18,324 nt of DNA, taken from positions 1 to 18,324 of the forward strand of contig JAPHSC010000237.1 of the NCBI GenBank assembly GCA_026193125.1, given 5' to 3'. Shown here piece after piece: positions 5,895-14,023 of this stretch. Source of the DNA: Gammaproteobacteria bacterium (GTDB taxonomy: Bacteria; Pseudomonadota; Gammaproteobacteria; Steroidobacterales; BM003). A model generated the notes under the pieces. It saw nothing but the letters and a program-made list of their open reading frames with translations, was not told where the DNA came from and searched no databases. How positions within the stretch are numbered: position 1 is the first letter of the stretch; every line of letters begins with the position of its first letter. The position numbers and the translations under genes were made by a program.

Positions 5895-7658
5895 ATGGAT
5901 GATCGACTTGCAGATCTGGAAGCACGTCTCGCGGCGGTAGAGCGGCGCTTGAGCGCCGTTGAGGGCAAGCGCAAGATTGCTCCCCCAAGTGATGAGAAGT
6001 TTGCTGCCGGCCTGAATGAGGGTTCGGTATCCAATGCCGCCACCCACCTGGGCAGAGTGTTGCTAATCTTCGGTGGTGCGTATTTCCTGCGGGCAATTAC
6101 CGACTATAAATTTGTAAATACCGGTCTGGGGATTTCTCTTGGCGCCTCCTATGCGGTGCTATGGCTGGTGATGGCCTACAGGGTCGGCGGCAAAGAGAAT
6201 CAGCGTGCCAGTGCCCTGTTTTTTTCCATCGCGTCATTATTACTCGCCCTTCCTTTGCTGGTGGAGGCAGTTACCCGCTTCGATTTACTCTCCGGTACCC
6301 AGGGTGCCATCGCCCTGGCGATCTACTGTGCCATGTCCCTGCTTGTAGCGGCGCAACGGGATTTGCGCTTGTTAGGTTGGGCGATAAATGCCGGTGGCGT
6401 GGGGACCGCCATGTACCTGATCAGTGCCTCCCTGACCGCGGAGCCCTATGTTCTGGTCCTGTTGTTACTGGCCCTGGCGACCTTGTGGGCGGTCTACACA
6501 CGGCAATGGCGGGGCATGCAGTGGATCAGTGCACTGGGGGCAGGCACGGGCGTGATTGCCCTGGTTTTACTCAGCACCAGCGAACGCTGGACGGTGCAAC
6601 CCATGGCGGCCTTTGCGTTTGCGGTGGTATTGCTGCTGATGTACATGGTGAGCTTTGCTCTGCGTACGCACCTGCAGAACAAAGAGGTTGGAATTTTTGA
6701 AGTCGTACAGGGAATGCTGACGCTGGGCTTGCTGATTTTCGTGGTGAGTGAGGTGTCCAGGACCGGTCAAATTCAGATGTCAGTCCTGGGTGTCCTGGCA
6801 CTGTTGCTGGGTGTGCTGGTCTACGCACTGGCCTTTACCCCGCGAACTCTCGCCGACCGAGGGCGGAATTTCTTCTTCTACTCCACCCTGGGACTCGGGC
6901 TGGTGGCGGCCGGCAGCACCCTGTTACTCTCGCCGGCCATGGCGGCGGCAGCCTGGGCAGTTCTGGCGCTGGTCCTGGCCTGGTACAGCGGGCGCCAGGG
7001 CATGGTGACTTTGAGTCTGCAATGCTCGCTGTTACTCATCACGGCCGGTCTGGGGTCGGGCATATTGAGCACGGGTTTCCAGGCCCTGGCGGGCGGCGCC
7101 ACAGAAGGCTGGCCGCATATGATCCCCTGGGAGGTAGTGGTAGCCCTGGCCACGGTTGTAAGCCTGTTTATACCGGTGGCCCAGCGCTCTACCCGCTGGG
7201 GCAAGCTGGCGGGCATGCCGCAGGTAATGGTACTGGTATTGGCGGTATGGGAAGTGGGCGGTCTGCTGGTGCTGTACCTGGCCCCGATGCTGGCGGCTGT
7301 GCCCGGCCCCGAAGCCGACCTTGCCGTGCTTGCGGCCCTGCGAACAACAGTGCTTTCTGTATCCGCTGTGACACTGGCATTTGCGAGTCGCAAAAAGAGA
7401 TGGCCGGAAGCGAAGTGGCTGGTATACCCGGTCTTGATCATGGTGGGTGCAAAGTTGTTGGTCGAGGACTTTCCGAATGGTAAGCCTGCCACGCTGTTCG
7501 TCTCGCTGGCGGTTGTGGGGATGGCGCTGATCACCGTGTCAAGGTTGACCGAACTGGTGCAAGGGGCGCCTTCGGCCGCCAAGCGGTCCGCCGAAAAACC
7601 CAACGCCTTCGCCAGGGCGGCACGAGAGCAGGCTCTAAAAGACAAGGGTGAGAGCTAG
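5895..7658 (+). CDS. Large polytopic membrane protein, DUF2339-like
   Basis: A 587-residue protein with a short N-terminal coiled coil (about 1-26, alternating Leu, Glu and Arg) followed from about 49 by some 16 or more closely spaced hydrophobic segments and a basic, soluble C-terminal tail (about 555-587). The arrangement of coiled coil, then an LGRVLLIFGGAYFLRAITD-type first helix, then many helices in small-residue-rich sequence resembles DUF2339 membrane proteins, whose function is unknown. I chose ATG 5895 over the GTG at 5850 because AAGG at 5884-5887 is well spaced and the coiled coil then starts the protein. It stands alone after the redox operon and converges on rsgA with nine bases between stops. 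Family assignment is by resemblance only. Confidence 0.8.
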   Translation: MDDRLADLEARLAAVERRLSAVEGKRKIAPPSDEKFAAGLNEGSVSNAATHLGRVLLIFGGAYFLRAITDYKFVNTGLGISLGASYAVLWLVMAYRVGGKENQRASALFFSIASLLLALPLLVEAVTRFDLLSGTQGAIALAIYCAMSLLVAAQRDLRLLGWAINAGGVGTAMYLISASLTAEPYVLVLLLLALATLWAVYTRQWRGMQWISALGAGTGVIALVLLSTSERWTVQPMAAFAFAVVLLLMYMVSFALRTHLQNKEVGIFEVVQGMLTLGLLIFVVSEVSRTGQIQMSVLGVLALLLGVLVYALAFTPRTLADRGRNFFFYSTLGLGLVAAGSTLLLSPAMAAAAWAVLALVLAWYSGRQGMVTLSLQCSLLLITAGLGSGILSTGFQALAGGATEGWPHMIPWEVVVALATVVSLFIPVAQRSTRWGKLAGMPQVMVLVLAVWEVGGLLVLYLAPMLAAVPGPEADLAVLAALRTTVLSVSAVTLAFASRKKRWPEAKWLVYPVLIMVGAKLLVEDFPNGKPATLFVSLAVVGMALITVSRLTELVQGAPSAAKRSAEKPNAFARAAREQALKDKGES

Positions 7659-7667
7659 GGCGCTCCC

Positions 7668-8573
7668 TTAGTAACCCGGCCGCAGCTGGGTCATCAGTCG
7701 CTCCAGACGCTTGAAGCTTTCATAGCGGCGGGCGCAGATTTTACCTTCCTTCACCGCCTGGATGATGGCGCACCCGGGTTCTCTCAGGTGATGGCAGTTA
7801 GCGAAGCGGCAATGACCGGCTGGCTCAGCAAATTCCAGAAATCCGTGCGTGAGATCGGCCTCGCCAAAGGCGGCCGGTGCATAGTCACGTACTCCTGGAG
7901 AATCGATGAGATCACCGCCGGAATCCAGGTGATACATGCGGGATGCGGTTGTAGTGTGACGACCCTCACCACTGCCTTCTGACAACTCGCCGGTCAGTAT
8001 GTCTGCCTCAGGTAGCAGGGCGTTCAATATCGATGATTTGCCCACGCCCGACTGGCCTACCAGAATGCTGACCTGTCCAACCAGCTGTGCGCGCAAGGGA
8101 GCCAGTCCATTCATGGCCTTTGCGCTGGTATGCAGTACCGGGTACCCGATACGTCGGTATTCCTCTAAAGCTTCCTGCAGCGGTCCCAGCCCGGTCTCCT
8201 CCACCAGGTCGGACTTGTTCAGTACTACCGCGGCCGAGGCACCCATAAAAGCGGCTGCCGCCAGGTAGCGATCTATCAGGAACAAGTCTGGTGCCGGACG
8301 CGGAGCACAAACCACCACCACCTGCGTGATGTTGGCCGCCAACACGTCGGTGCGTCCCCTTCGGTCAGGTCGGGTCAGTTCGTTGTCCCGATCCAGGATT
8401 TTGCACACCAGGCCCTTACCCGGTTCGTCCAGACGCTCCCATATCACCCGGTCGCCGGTGACTGGCCGCAGCTTGCGTCCGGAAATAATGCAGGGAACCA
8501 GCGCTCCGTCAGCGTTCTCTACCAGGACTTGCCGGCCGAAGTTGGCAGCAACGATGCCCTGTTCGCCTGTCAT
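7668..8573 (-). CDS. rsgA: Small ribosomal subunit biogenesis GTPase RsgA
   Basis: RsgA (YjeQ) is a circularly permuted GTPase that checks late maturation of the 30S subunit and promotes release of the factor RbfA. The 301-residue protein has an N-terminal OB-fold (about 5-70), then the permuted GTPase motifs in the expected order: G4 NKSD at 119-122, G5 SAK at 150-152, G1 GQSGVGKSS at 173-181, switch I TTT at 207-209 and G3 DSPG at 224-227 (often DTPG). A C-terminal zinc finger uses C255, C260, H262 and C268 in CRFANCHHLREPGC. Its ATG overlaps the stop of the upstream M48 protease gene (ATGA), so it is probably translated by coupling to it. Confidence 0.97.
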   Translation of the reverse strand: MTGEQGIVAANFGRQVLVENADGALVPCIISGRKLRPVTGDRVIWERLDEPGKGLVCKILDRDNELTRPDRRGRTDVLAANITQVVVVCAPRPAPDLFLIDRYLAAAAFMGASAAVVLNKSDLVEETGLGPLQEALEEYRRIGYPVLHTSAKAMNGLAPLRAQLVGQVSILVGQSGVGKSSILNALLPEADILTGELSEGSGEGRHTTTASRMYHLDSGGDLIDSPGVRDYAPAAFGEADLTHGFLEFAEPAGHCRFANCHHLREPGCAIIQAVKEGKICARRYESFKRLERLMTQLRPGY

Positions 8574-9820
8574 GCGGAGTTGGCCAGCCCATTCAGGTGC
8601 TGTATTCGGGTCAATGCTGGCGGGTGAGAGTCGTAGAATGCCGAATGCACCGGATCAGGCGTCAATGTGGAGGCGTTCTCCCGGTACAGTTTCACCAGGG
8701 CCTCTGCCAGCGCGCCCGCGTCGCTTTGGCTGGCGGCGTATGCATCGGCTTCAAATTCATGTTTGCGCGAAAACCAGGCCGACAATGGCGAGAAGAAGTA
8801 GGTGAAGACCGGTGCAATCATGATGAATAGCAGCAGCGCAGCTTGATCGGAAGCGGCGGGCACGCCCAGGCCCGTGTAAAACCATAGCTGGGTTTTCAGC
8901 CAACCCAGCAGGGCCAGGCCGATGAGACTGCTGAGCAGCGACCAAATTATACGCTTGCGCACATGGCGCTTGCGGAAATGGCCCAGCTCATGCGCCAGCA
9001 CAGCTTCCACTTCCAGCGGTTCCAGGGTTTTGATTAGGGTGTCAAAAAAGACGATACGCTTATTGTTGCCTATGCCGGTGAAATAGGCATTGCCATGTGC
9101 AGATCTACGTGAGCCGTCCATGACAAAAATGCCCTTGCTGTGAAAACCACAGCGCTCCAGCAAGGTTTCCACACGCTGCTTGAGGCTGGCATCCTCCAGC
9201 GGTTCAAACTTGTTGAACAAGGGGGCTATCAAGGTCGGATAGGCCCAGAACATGAGCAGGCCGAATCCCGACCACAGCGCCCAGGCATAGAGCCACCACA
9301 GTTCTCCAGCGTGCGCCATGATCCACAGCACGGCCGCGATCAATGGCACCCCCAGGACGAGAGTGAGCGCCAGGCCCTTGAGCATATCCGCGACAAATAG
9401 TCCGGGGGTCGAGCGATTGAAACCGAAGCGCGCCTCAATACCGAAGGTGTGCGCGATACTGAAAGGCAGGGAGAGGGCGCTACTGACCAGCAGCACCAAC
9501 AGTATTGATGCGATGGCGCCCCAAAGTCCCCCGAGACCGCTACCCTGTACCAGCGATTGCACGAGCGCGATGCCTCCGCCCAGAGTCCATCCCAGCAGCA
9601 GCATGGCATCGTACAAGGTTTCCATTCTGCCCAACTGCGCCTTTGCATGGGTGTAATCCGCGGCTTTCTGATGGTCTTCCAGAGATACCTTTTGCGCGAA
9701 GGGTTCTGGCACCTGGCTACGGTGCGCGCGAACATTGCGGGTCTGTCGGTTGGACAGCCAAAGGCGGCAGGCAGTGCCAGCGAGGAGAAAAATGACGAAA
9801 ATCCAGCTAAACGCGCTCAT
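8570..9820 (-). CDS. Ste24-like M48 family membrane metalloprotease
   Basis: A 416-residue integral membrane zinc protease resembling eukaryotic CAAX protease Ste24 rather than the shorter HtpX. It has an N-terminal membrane domain with helices near 3-20, 70-91, 98-120, 146-168 and 175-200, including the family's FGFNRSTPGLF segment at 132-142. The active site follows: HELGH at 277-281 (zinc ligands H277 and H281, catalytic E278), two more helices (about 292-312 and 326-345), and EFEAD at 355-359, whose first glutamate should be the third zinc ligand. The C-terminal SHPP motif at 398-401 is typical of M48. Bacteria generally lack prenylated CAAX substrates, so its target is unknown. It overlaps rsgA by four bases. 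The ATG has no clear Shine-Dalgarno sequence, so the start is slightly uncertain. Confidence 0.93.
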   Translation of the reverse strand: MSAFSWIFVIFLLAGTACRLWLSNRQTRNVRAHRSQVPEPFAQKVSLEDHQKAADYTHAKAQLGRMETLYDAMLLLGWTLGGGIALVQSLVQGSGLGGLWGAIASILLVLLVSSALSLPFSIAHTFGIEARFGFNRSTPGLFVADMLKGLALTLVLGVPLIAAVLWIMAHAGELWWLYAWALWSGFGLLMFWAYPTLIAPLFNKFEPLEDASLKQRVETLLERCGFHSKGIFVMDGSRRSAHGNAYFTGIGNNKRIVFFDTLIKTLEPLEVEAVLAHELGHFRKRHVRKRIIWSLLSSLIGLALLGWLKTQLWFYTGLGVPAASDQAALLLFIMIAPVFTYFFSPLSAWFSRKHEFEADAYAASQSDAGALAEALVKLYRENASTLTPDPVHSAFYDSHPPALTRIQHLNGLANSA

Positions 9821-10056
9821 CCGGGTTCCATGTTCAATGGGCGCAACAGCTTAGCCTTTGCTAGAATGCGCGGCAAGCAAACGGTGTGGGCCCGGGCAAC
9901 CTGGTGCATGCCCGAACTCGTATCCCAGGTCCAAAAATACAGCTTCTGGGTTGCCAATTCTTGCGATAGCCCAGCAACTACGTGCTATTGGCGCCTCGCA
10001 TCTGAGTCTTTTCGCCTAGAATCTACTTCGCCCAGAATAAATCAGAGGTTCCCTAA
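9821..10056. promoter_or_regulatory. Divergent intergenic region between the M48 gene and orn
   Basis: This 236-base spacer must hold promoters for both directions. On the plus strand TAGAAT occurs at 9862-9867 and again at 10017-10022; the second is well placed for orn, about 40 bases before its ATG. Neither has a good -35 box. Between them, GGCAACC at 9895-9901 is complementary to GGTTGCC at 9949-9955. A near-repeat, TTCGCC(T/C)AGAAT, occurs at 10011-10022 and 10027-10038. AGAGG at 10044-10048 is the orn ribosome-binding site. I could not place a promoter for the M48 gene. Confidence 0.4.
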
Positions 10057-10629
10057 ATGCCCAAACACCCCAAGAACCTGATCTGGATCGACCTGGAAAT
10101 GACTGGCCTGCTTCCTGATGAGGACAGGATTATTGAAATCGCCACAGTGATAACCGATACACATCTAAATCTCCTGGCCGAGGGGCCGGTGATGGCGATA
10201 CACCAGCCTGACGCCGCGTTGGAGGAGATGGACGATTGGAATACGCGCCAGCACAATGGGTCTGGACTGGTCAAACGCGTGCGGGAGAGTCATATAAACG
10301 AGGCCGAGGCCGAGCGCAGAACCCTTGATTTCCTGGCGCAATATGTCGATCCGGGGCTTTCCCCCATGTGTGGTAACAGCATATGCCAGGATCGGCGTTT
10401 TCTGGCCCGCTTCATGCCCGACCTGGAGCGCTACTTTCATTACCGCAACCTGGACGTGAGCACGTTGAAAGAGTTGGCTGCACGCTGGGCGCCGGAAGTG
10501 ACCGCGAGCTTCAGCAAGGAGTCCCGGCACCTGGCGATAGACGACATCCATGATTCGATTGCCGAGTTGAAGCACTATCGTGAGCGCTTGTTCGGTTTGC
10601 CAGACCAGCCTACGGAGTCCTATGTGTGA
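10057..10629 (+). CDS. orn: Oligoribonuclease
   Basis: Orn is the 3'-5' exoribonuclease that finishes RNA decay by cleaving dinucleotides such as pApA and pGpG, so it also ends cyclic-di-GMP breakdown; it acts as a cytoplasmic dimer. The 190-residue protein matches the family length and shows the complete DEDDh active site: D12 and E14 in WIDLEMTGL, D112 in CQDRRF, and H158 and D163 in RHLAIDD. ATG with AGAGG eight bases upstream. Its last bases overlap the GTG start of the DUF938 gene (GTGA). The grouping of orn with rsgA and an M48 protease on the opposite strand is one I recall from other gammaproteobacteria. Confidence 0.97.
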   Translation: MPKHPKNLIWIDLEMTGLLPDEDRIIEIATVITDTHLNLLAEGPVMAIHQPDAALEEMDDWNTRQHNGSGLVKRVRESHINEAEAERRTLDFLAQYVDPGLSPMCGNSICQDRRFLARFMPDLERYFHYRNLDVSTLKELAARWAPEVTASFSKESRHLAIDDIHDSIAELKHYRERLFGLPDQPTESYV

Positions 10630-11228
10630 GCGCCTTTGCCGAAGCGGCTGACCGCAATAAAGAACCCATAAGGCAGGTCCTCGCCGAATGGTTGCCTGAG
10701 CAGGGCCGTGTGCTTGAAATTGGCTCCGGTACAGGTCAGCACGCAGTGTATTTTGCCCGGCACTTTCCACGGCTACGGTGGCTGACCAGCGACCTGCCAG
10801 AGAATCATGCAGTGATACGTTCTGCGATTCAGCACTCGGCCCTGGAAAATATTGACGGCCCCGTGGACCTGGACGTGGGTCAGGCCGAATGGTCCGTTCC
10901 CGACGTGCAGGCAGTCTATACTTCCAATACCTGTCATATCATGAGCTGGGACGAAGTCCTTGCCATGTTTCAGAAGGTCGTCGAACTGCTGCCTGCCGAA
11001 GGGCGTTTCCTGGTTTATGGGCCGTTTAATCTTGATGGGGAGTTTACCAGTCAGAGCAATCGGGATTTTGATGCCAGCCTGAGGCTCAGACACCCGCACA
11101 TGGCGATTCGCGACCTGGCCGTTCTGGAATCCGTGGCTGCCGGCATAGGCCTGAGCTTGCTGGACAGACGCGCTATGCCGGCGAACAACATGTTGCTGTG
11201 TTGGAGGAGGAGTGACACGCATGATTGA
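10626..11228 (+). CDS. DUF938 family SAM-dependent methyltransferase
   Basis: A 200-residue class I methyltransferase-fold protein of the DUF938 family; the substrate is unknown. It opens with the family-typical AEAADRNKEPI segment (5-15), has the SAM-binding glycine motif LEIGSGTGQHAVYFA at 30-44, an acidic SDLPENH at 55-61 after strand two, SNTCHIMSWDEV at about 99-110, and YGPFNLDGEFTSQSN at about 131-145. The GTG start overlaps the orn stop by four bases with GGAG at 10614-10617 eight bases upstream, and the gene's end overlaps the following PLP enzyme gene by eight bases. This coupling suggests one transcript from orn onward but not a shared pathway. Confidence 0.92.
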   Translation: MSAFAEAADRNKEPIRQVLAEWLPEQGRVLEIGSGTGQHAVYFARHFPRLRWLTSDLPENHAVIRSAIQHSALENIDGPVDLDVGQAEWSVPDVQAVYTSNTCHIMSWDEVLAMFQKVVELLPAEGRFLVYGPFNLDGEFTSQSNRDFDASLRLRHPHMAIRDLAVLESVAAGIGLSLLDRRAMPANNMLLCWRRSDTHD

Positions 11229-12168
11229 TATTCCGTCCTTTGCCGATGTCGTGGTAGCCAGGGAGCGAATTGCCGGCTACGTACACCGCACGCCGGTGCA
11301 TTCCAGCAGCACGTTTAATGCGCTGACCCAGGCGGAGGTATTCTTCAAATGCGAGAATTTGCAGCGTGTGGGCGCGTTCAAGGCCCGCGGTGCGTGTAAT
11401 GCGGTATTTGCCCTGGATGAAGAAGGCCTGGCCAGAGGGGTAGCCACTCATTCTTCGGGTAATCACGGGGCAGCAGTGGCCCTTGCCGCCATGATACGGC
11501 AGTGTCCGGCCTATGTTGTGATGCCCTCGAATTCGTCAGAGGTAAAGCGGGCGGCGGTGCGTCACTACCAGGCCAATGTCGTGGACTGCGAACCAGGTAT
11601 GCGGGCAAGGGAGGATGCACTGGCCAAGGTGGTTGAAGACACCGGCGCCCACATAGTCCATCCCTATGACGATTCCATGGTGATAGCCGGTCAAGGCACC
11701 GCGGCCCTGGAGTTGATGGAAGAGGTCGAAAAGCTGGATGTCATTCTGGTCCCCGTAGGTGGCGGTGGTCTGCTTGGAGGGACATTGCTGGCGGCGGCTG
11801 GTTTTGGCGCAGGGACCCGGGTGATCGGTGTAGAGCCGCGCCAGGCAGACGATGCGCGGCAGTCGATTCATAGTGGCACCCGAGTGGTGATGGATTCGCC
11901 TGACACGGTGGCAGACGGCTTGCGTGCGTCGCTTGGGGTAAGAAATTTCGCGCTCATTCACGGTCACGTTGAGGATATCGTGTGCGTGGAGGAGAGCGAA
12001 ATTATCGCCGCCATGCGCTTTGTCTGGGAAAGAATGAAGCTGGTGATCGAACCCTCGTCAGCGGTGCCGGTTGCTGCCTTGTTGCATCACCGCCTTGAGT
12101 TACAGGGCCAGCGAGTGGGAGTGATCCTCAGCGGCGGCAACGTGGATCTGGATTCTATGCCTTGGTAG
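11221..12168 (+). CDS. Serine racemase-like PLP-dependent enzyme (serine/threonine dehydratase family)
   Basis: A 315-residue fold-type II PLP enzyme that either racemises or deaminates a hydroxy-amino acid. Visible residues: the PLP lysine K54 in GAFKARGA, the phosphate-loop SSGNHG at 78-83, the tetraglycine PLP loop GGGG at 180-183, and the C-terminal SGGNVD at 304-309. Two features fit serine racemase better than TdcB/IlvA threonine dehydratases: a Ser (S79) directly before GNHG, where dehydratases usually have Ala and where racemase has its second catalytic base, and EPRQADD, matching the divalent metal site EPxxADD. It has no regulatory ACT domain. The ATG is preferred to the GTG at 11212 because AGGAGG (11205-11210) is ten bases away. 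D-serine racemase, serine dehydratase or hydroxyaspartate dehydratase are all possible. Confidence 0.88.
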   Translation: MIDIPSFADVVVARERIAGYVHRTPVHSSSTFNALTQAEVFFKCENLQRVGAFKARGACNAVFALDEEGLARGVATHSSGNHGAAVALAAMIRQCPAYVVMPSNSSEVKRAAVRHYQANVVDCEPGMRAREDALAKVVEDTGAHIVHPYDDSMVIAGQGTAALELMEEVEKLDVILVPVGGGGLLGGTLLAAAGFGAGTRVIGVEPRQADDARQSIHSGTRVVMDSPDTVADGLRASLGVRNFALIHGHVEDIVCVEESEIIAAMRFVWERMKLVIEPSSAVPVAALLHHRLELQGQRVGVILSGGNVDLDSMPW

Positions 12169-12242
12169 GGTGGGCTGGTCTGGCTCTTGCGCCGACTTGT
12201 GCGGGCTGGGTTGCAGACGTAATGGGTGAAGGAGTGTCGAGT

Positions 12243-13190
12243 ATGAGAAACGGGCTGCCCCCCTTACTGACCGTGTTGTTGATCTTGGGTTCAGCGGCGC
12301 CGGCCTGGTCGAAGGAGGACGTTCAGCCAGAGCCTGACGCAGCCGCCAGGGCCATAGCCAGCCAGGTACCGGATACAGATATTTTTCTGCTCGCCATCGG
12401 GGTGGACGGTGAACCCGACAAGACCAGCTTGCGTAACCTCACGCGTCGGGATGGTTACGACAACCAGCCAGCATTTTTGCCCGGCGGTGAGTCCTTGCTA
12501 TTCAGTGCCATTGGCGAGGACTTGCAGGCAGATGTGTATCGACTCAATCTGGCTAGCGGGGATTTGCGACAACTGACGCATACTCCGGAGAGCGAGTATT
12601 CTCCAACTCCCCTGCGTGACGGCGGCTTTTCGGTGGTGCGGGTGGAATCTGACGGTGCCCAGCAGCTTTGGCGCTACACGGACGATGGCCGGCCGGAAGC
12701 AAGGCTGTTACACCAGTTCGATAACGTGGGCTATCATCGCTGGTTGTCGCCGGAGCGACTTGCCGTATTCCTCGTGGCCGAGCCCATGGAGCTAGTGCTG
12801 GCAACGCTGGACGAGGCCCCGGTTGTGCCGGTTGCCACGGGCATTGGGCGTTCCTTTGTCCAGCAACCAGGATCGGGTCGGCTGTATTTTTTGAGCGAGT
12901 TACAGGACGGTCGCTGGCAATTGCATTCACGCGAGGATGCCAGCGGCGAGAGCATTTCCCACCTTGACGCACCGGGTCAGTCGCAGGATATGGCGCTTGA
13001 TCGACGGGGCCGGATCTGGATGGCCTCGAACGCGGCCCTTTGGCGCTGGCAACCCGGCCAGGAGGACTGGCTGATGGTGATTGATTTTGGCAAGGCACTG
13101 CCTGGTGGTATTACCCGCCTCGCTTTTAGTGAGGACGATTCCAGCTTGGCCATGGTAGTAAGCATAGCTGCAGGTACCAAAAGTGAGTGA
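12243..13190 (+). CDS. Exported protein with PD40/TolB-like beta-propeller repeats
   Basis: A 315-residue protein I do not recognise as a named gene. It starts with a signal peptide (hydrophobic core about 5-20, possible cleavage near 19-23), then an acidic stretch and at least two PD40-like repeats of the TolB propeller type: one around NQPAFLPGGESLLFSA and one around EYSPTPLRDGGFSVVR, each followed by a W- or Y-containing strand and a turn. The rest (to about 315) is rich in short strands, consistent with one periplasmic propeller. It lacks an obvious enzyme domain. The ATG at 12243 is chosen over the upstream TTG at 12162 because of AAGGAG at 12229-12234 and because the signal peptide then begins the protein. 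The gene's end overlaps the GFA gene by eight bases. Confidence 0.8.
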   Translation: MRNGLPPLLTVLLILGSAAPAWSKEDVQPEPDAAARAIASQVPDTDIFLLAIGVDGEPDKTSLRNLTRRDGYDNQPAFLPGGESLLFSAIGEDLQADVYRLNLASGDLRQLTHTPESEYSPTPLRDGGFSVVRVESDGAQQLWRYTDDGRPEARLLHQFDNVGYHRWLSPERLAVFLVAEPMELVLATLDEAPVVPVATGIGRSFVQQPGSGRLYFLSELQDGRWQLHSREDASGESISHLDAPGQSQDMALDRRGRIWMASNAALWRWQPGQEDWLMVIDFGKALPGGITRLAFSEDDSSLAMVVSIAAGTKSE

Positions 13191-13593
13191 ACCCGGCCCA
13201 GGCGCATATGTGAAACATACCGGGGGCTGTCATTGCGGCAGGGTGCGATTCGAAGTTATGGCACCGGCGAATCTTGAAGTGGATCAATGTAATTGCTCCA
13301 TTTGCTCCAAGAGCGGCTATTTGCACCTGATTGTGCCCTCAAGCCGCTTCACGCTCCTGCGTGGAGAAGATGAGCTGATCTGTTATACCTTCAACACGGG
13401 TGCTGCCAGGCATTATTTCTGCAGACACTGTGGCATCAAGTCGTATTACGTCCCCCGCTCAAATCCTGACGGCTTTAGCGTCAATGCACGCTGCCTGGAC
13501 ATTGGCAGCGTGGCTTCCATGTCGATCAAGCCGTTTGACGGCCAGAATTGGGAAGAAAACGCACACAGCCTTGCACATCTCTCGCAGCCTTAG
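13183..13593 (+). CDS. GFA (CENP-V/glutathione-dependent formaldehyde-activating) family zinc protein
   Basis: A 136-residue protein of the GFA family, a small beta-tent fold with one structural and one more exposed zinc. Ligands visible: C16 and C18 in GGCHCGRVRF with C80 and C83 in CRHCG form the structural site; C36, C38 and C41 in CNCSICSKSG form the second site. A further cysteine, C104, lies in the NARCLD motif. The founding member was linked to glutathione and formaldehyde, but most relatives have no proven activity, so no reaction is claimed. Start is GTG with AGGT seven bases upstream, overlapping the previous gene by eight bases. The gene converges on a MAPEG gene, itself a family that includes glutathione-using enzymes. 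Confidence 0.9.
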   Translation: MSEPGPGAYVKHTGGCHCGRVRFEVMAPANLEVDQCNCSICSKSGYLHLIVPSSRFTLLRGEDELICYTFNTGAARHYFCRHCGIKSYYVPRSNPDGFSVNARCLDIGSVASMSIKPFDGQNWEENAHSLAHLSQP

Positions 13594-13615
13594 GCCGTCC
13601 ACGGGGCAGGGTGCG

Positions 13616-13987
13616 TTAGTGCACTATGAACAGCGCCACCGCGCAGCCGATTCCAACGGTCCAGGCCAGCGAGCGCAAGGTGCCCTGATCCATAATATAG
13701 AAGGCCCCGTATGCAAGCCTGGCTGCGATGAAGCCCATGGCCAGTTGGTCAACCACGGATTGCTCGGCGCCCCTGAACTGGGCAGCCAGCACGGCGACTG
13801 CGAACAAGGGGAAGGCCTCAAATGAATTCGCCTGGGCCCAGTTGGCCCGCTGGCCCCAACCCTCCAGGGTGGAGAGAAACTCCCTGGGTGCCCGGTTGTC
13901 GTAACCACGGCGAGATGATTTTGCGATGCCAGTGAACAGGTAGGGCATGAGGCCGGCTACGAGCACACACCAGAGGGCTATGGTCAT
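13616..13987 (-). CDS. MAPEG family membrane protein
   Basis: A 123-residue protein with four predicted membrane helices (about 3-21, 56-72, 79-98 and 105-122). The conserved MAPEG features are visible: NSFEAFPLF at 54-62, with N54 and E57, and RLAYGAFYIMD at 90-100. MAPEG proteins include microsomal glutathione transferases, but many bacterial members are uncharacterised, so the activity is uncertain. On the minus strand AAAGGA (complement of 13996-14001) lies eight bases before the ATG. Its stop is 22 bases from that of the GFA gene, on the opposite strand; no terminator is visible between them. Confidence 0.88.
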   Translation of the reverse strand: MTIALWCVLVAGLMPYLFTGIAKSSRRGYDNRAPREFLSTLEGWGQRANWAQANSFEAFPLFAVAVLAAQFRGAEQSVVDQLAMGFIAARLAYGAFYIMDQGTLRSLAWTVGIGCAVALFIVH

Positions 13988-14023
13988 GGCTATGGTCCTT
14001 TCGTGATGGATAAATTTTTGGCG

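Noticed and set aside
6878..7645. 255-codon minus-strand frame opposite the DUF2339-like gene
   Set aside because: Ser/Ala/Thr-rich translation mirrors the Leu/Ala/Val-rich membrane helices on the plus strand; no start signal or family match.
12162..12242. TTG start 27 codons upstream for the PD40 protein
   Set aside because: It overlaps the end of the PLP enzyme gene, has no ribosome-binding site there, and hides the signal peptide that ATG 12243 exposes.
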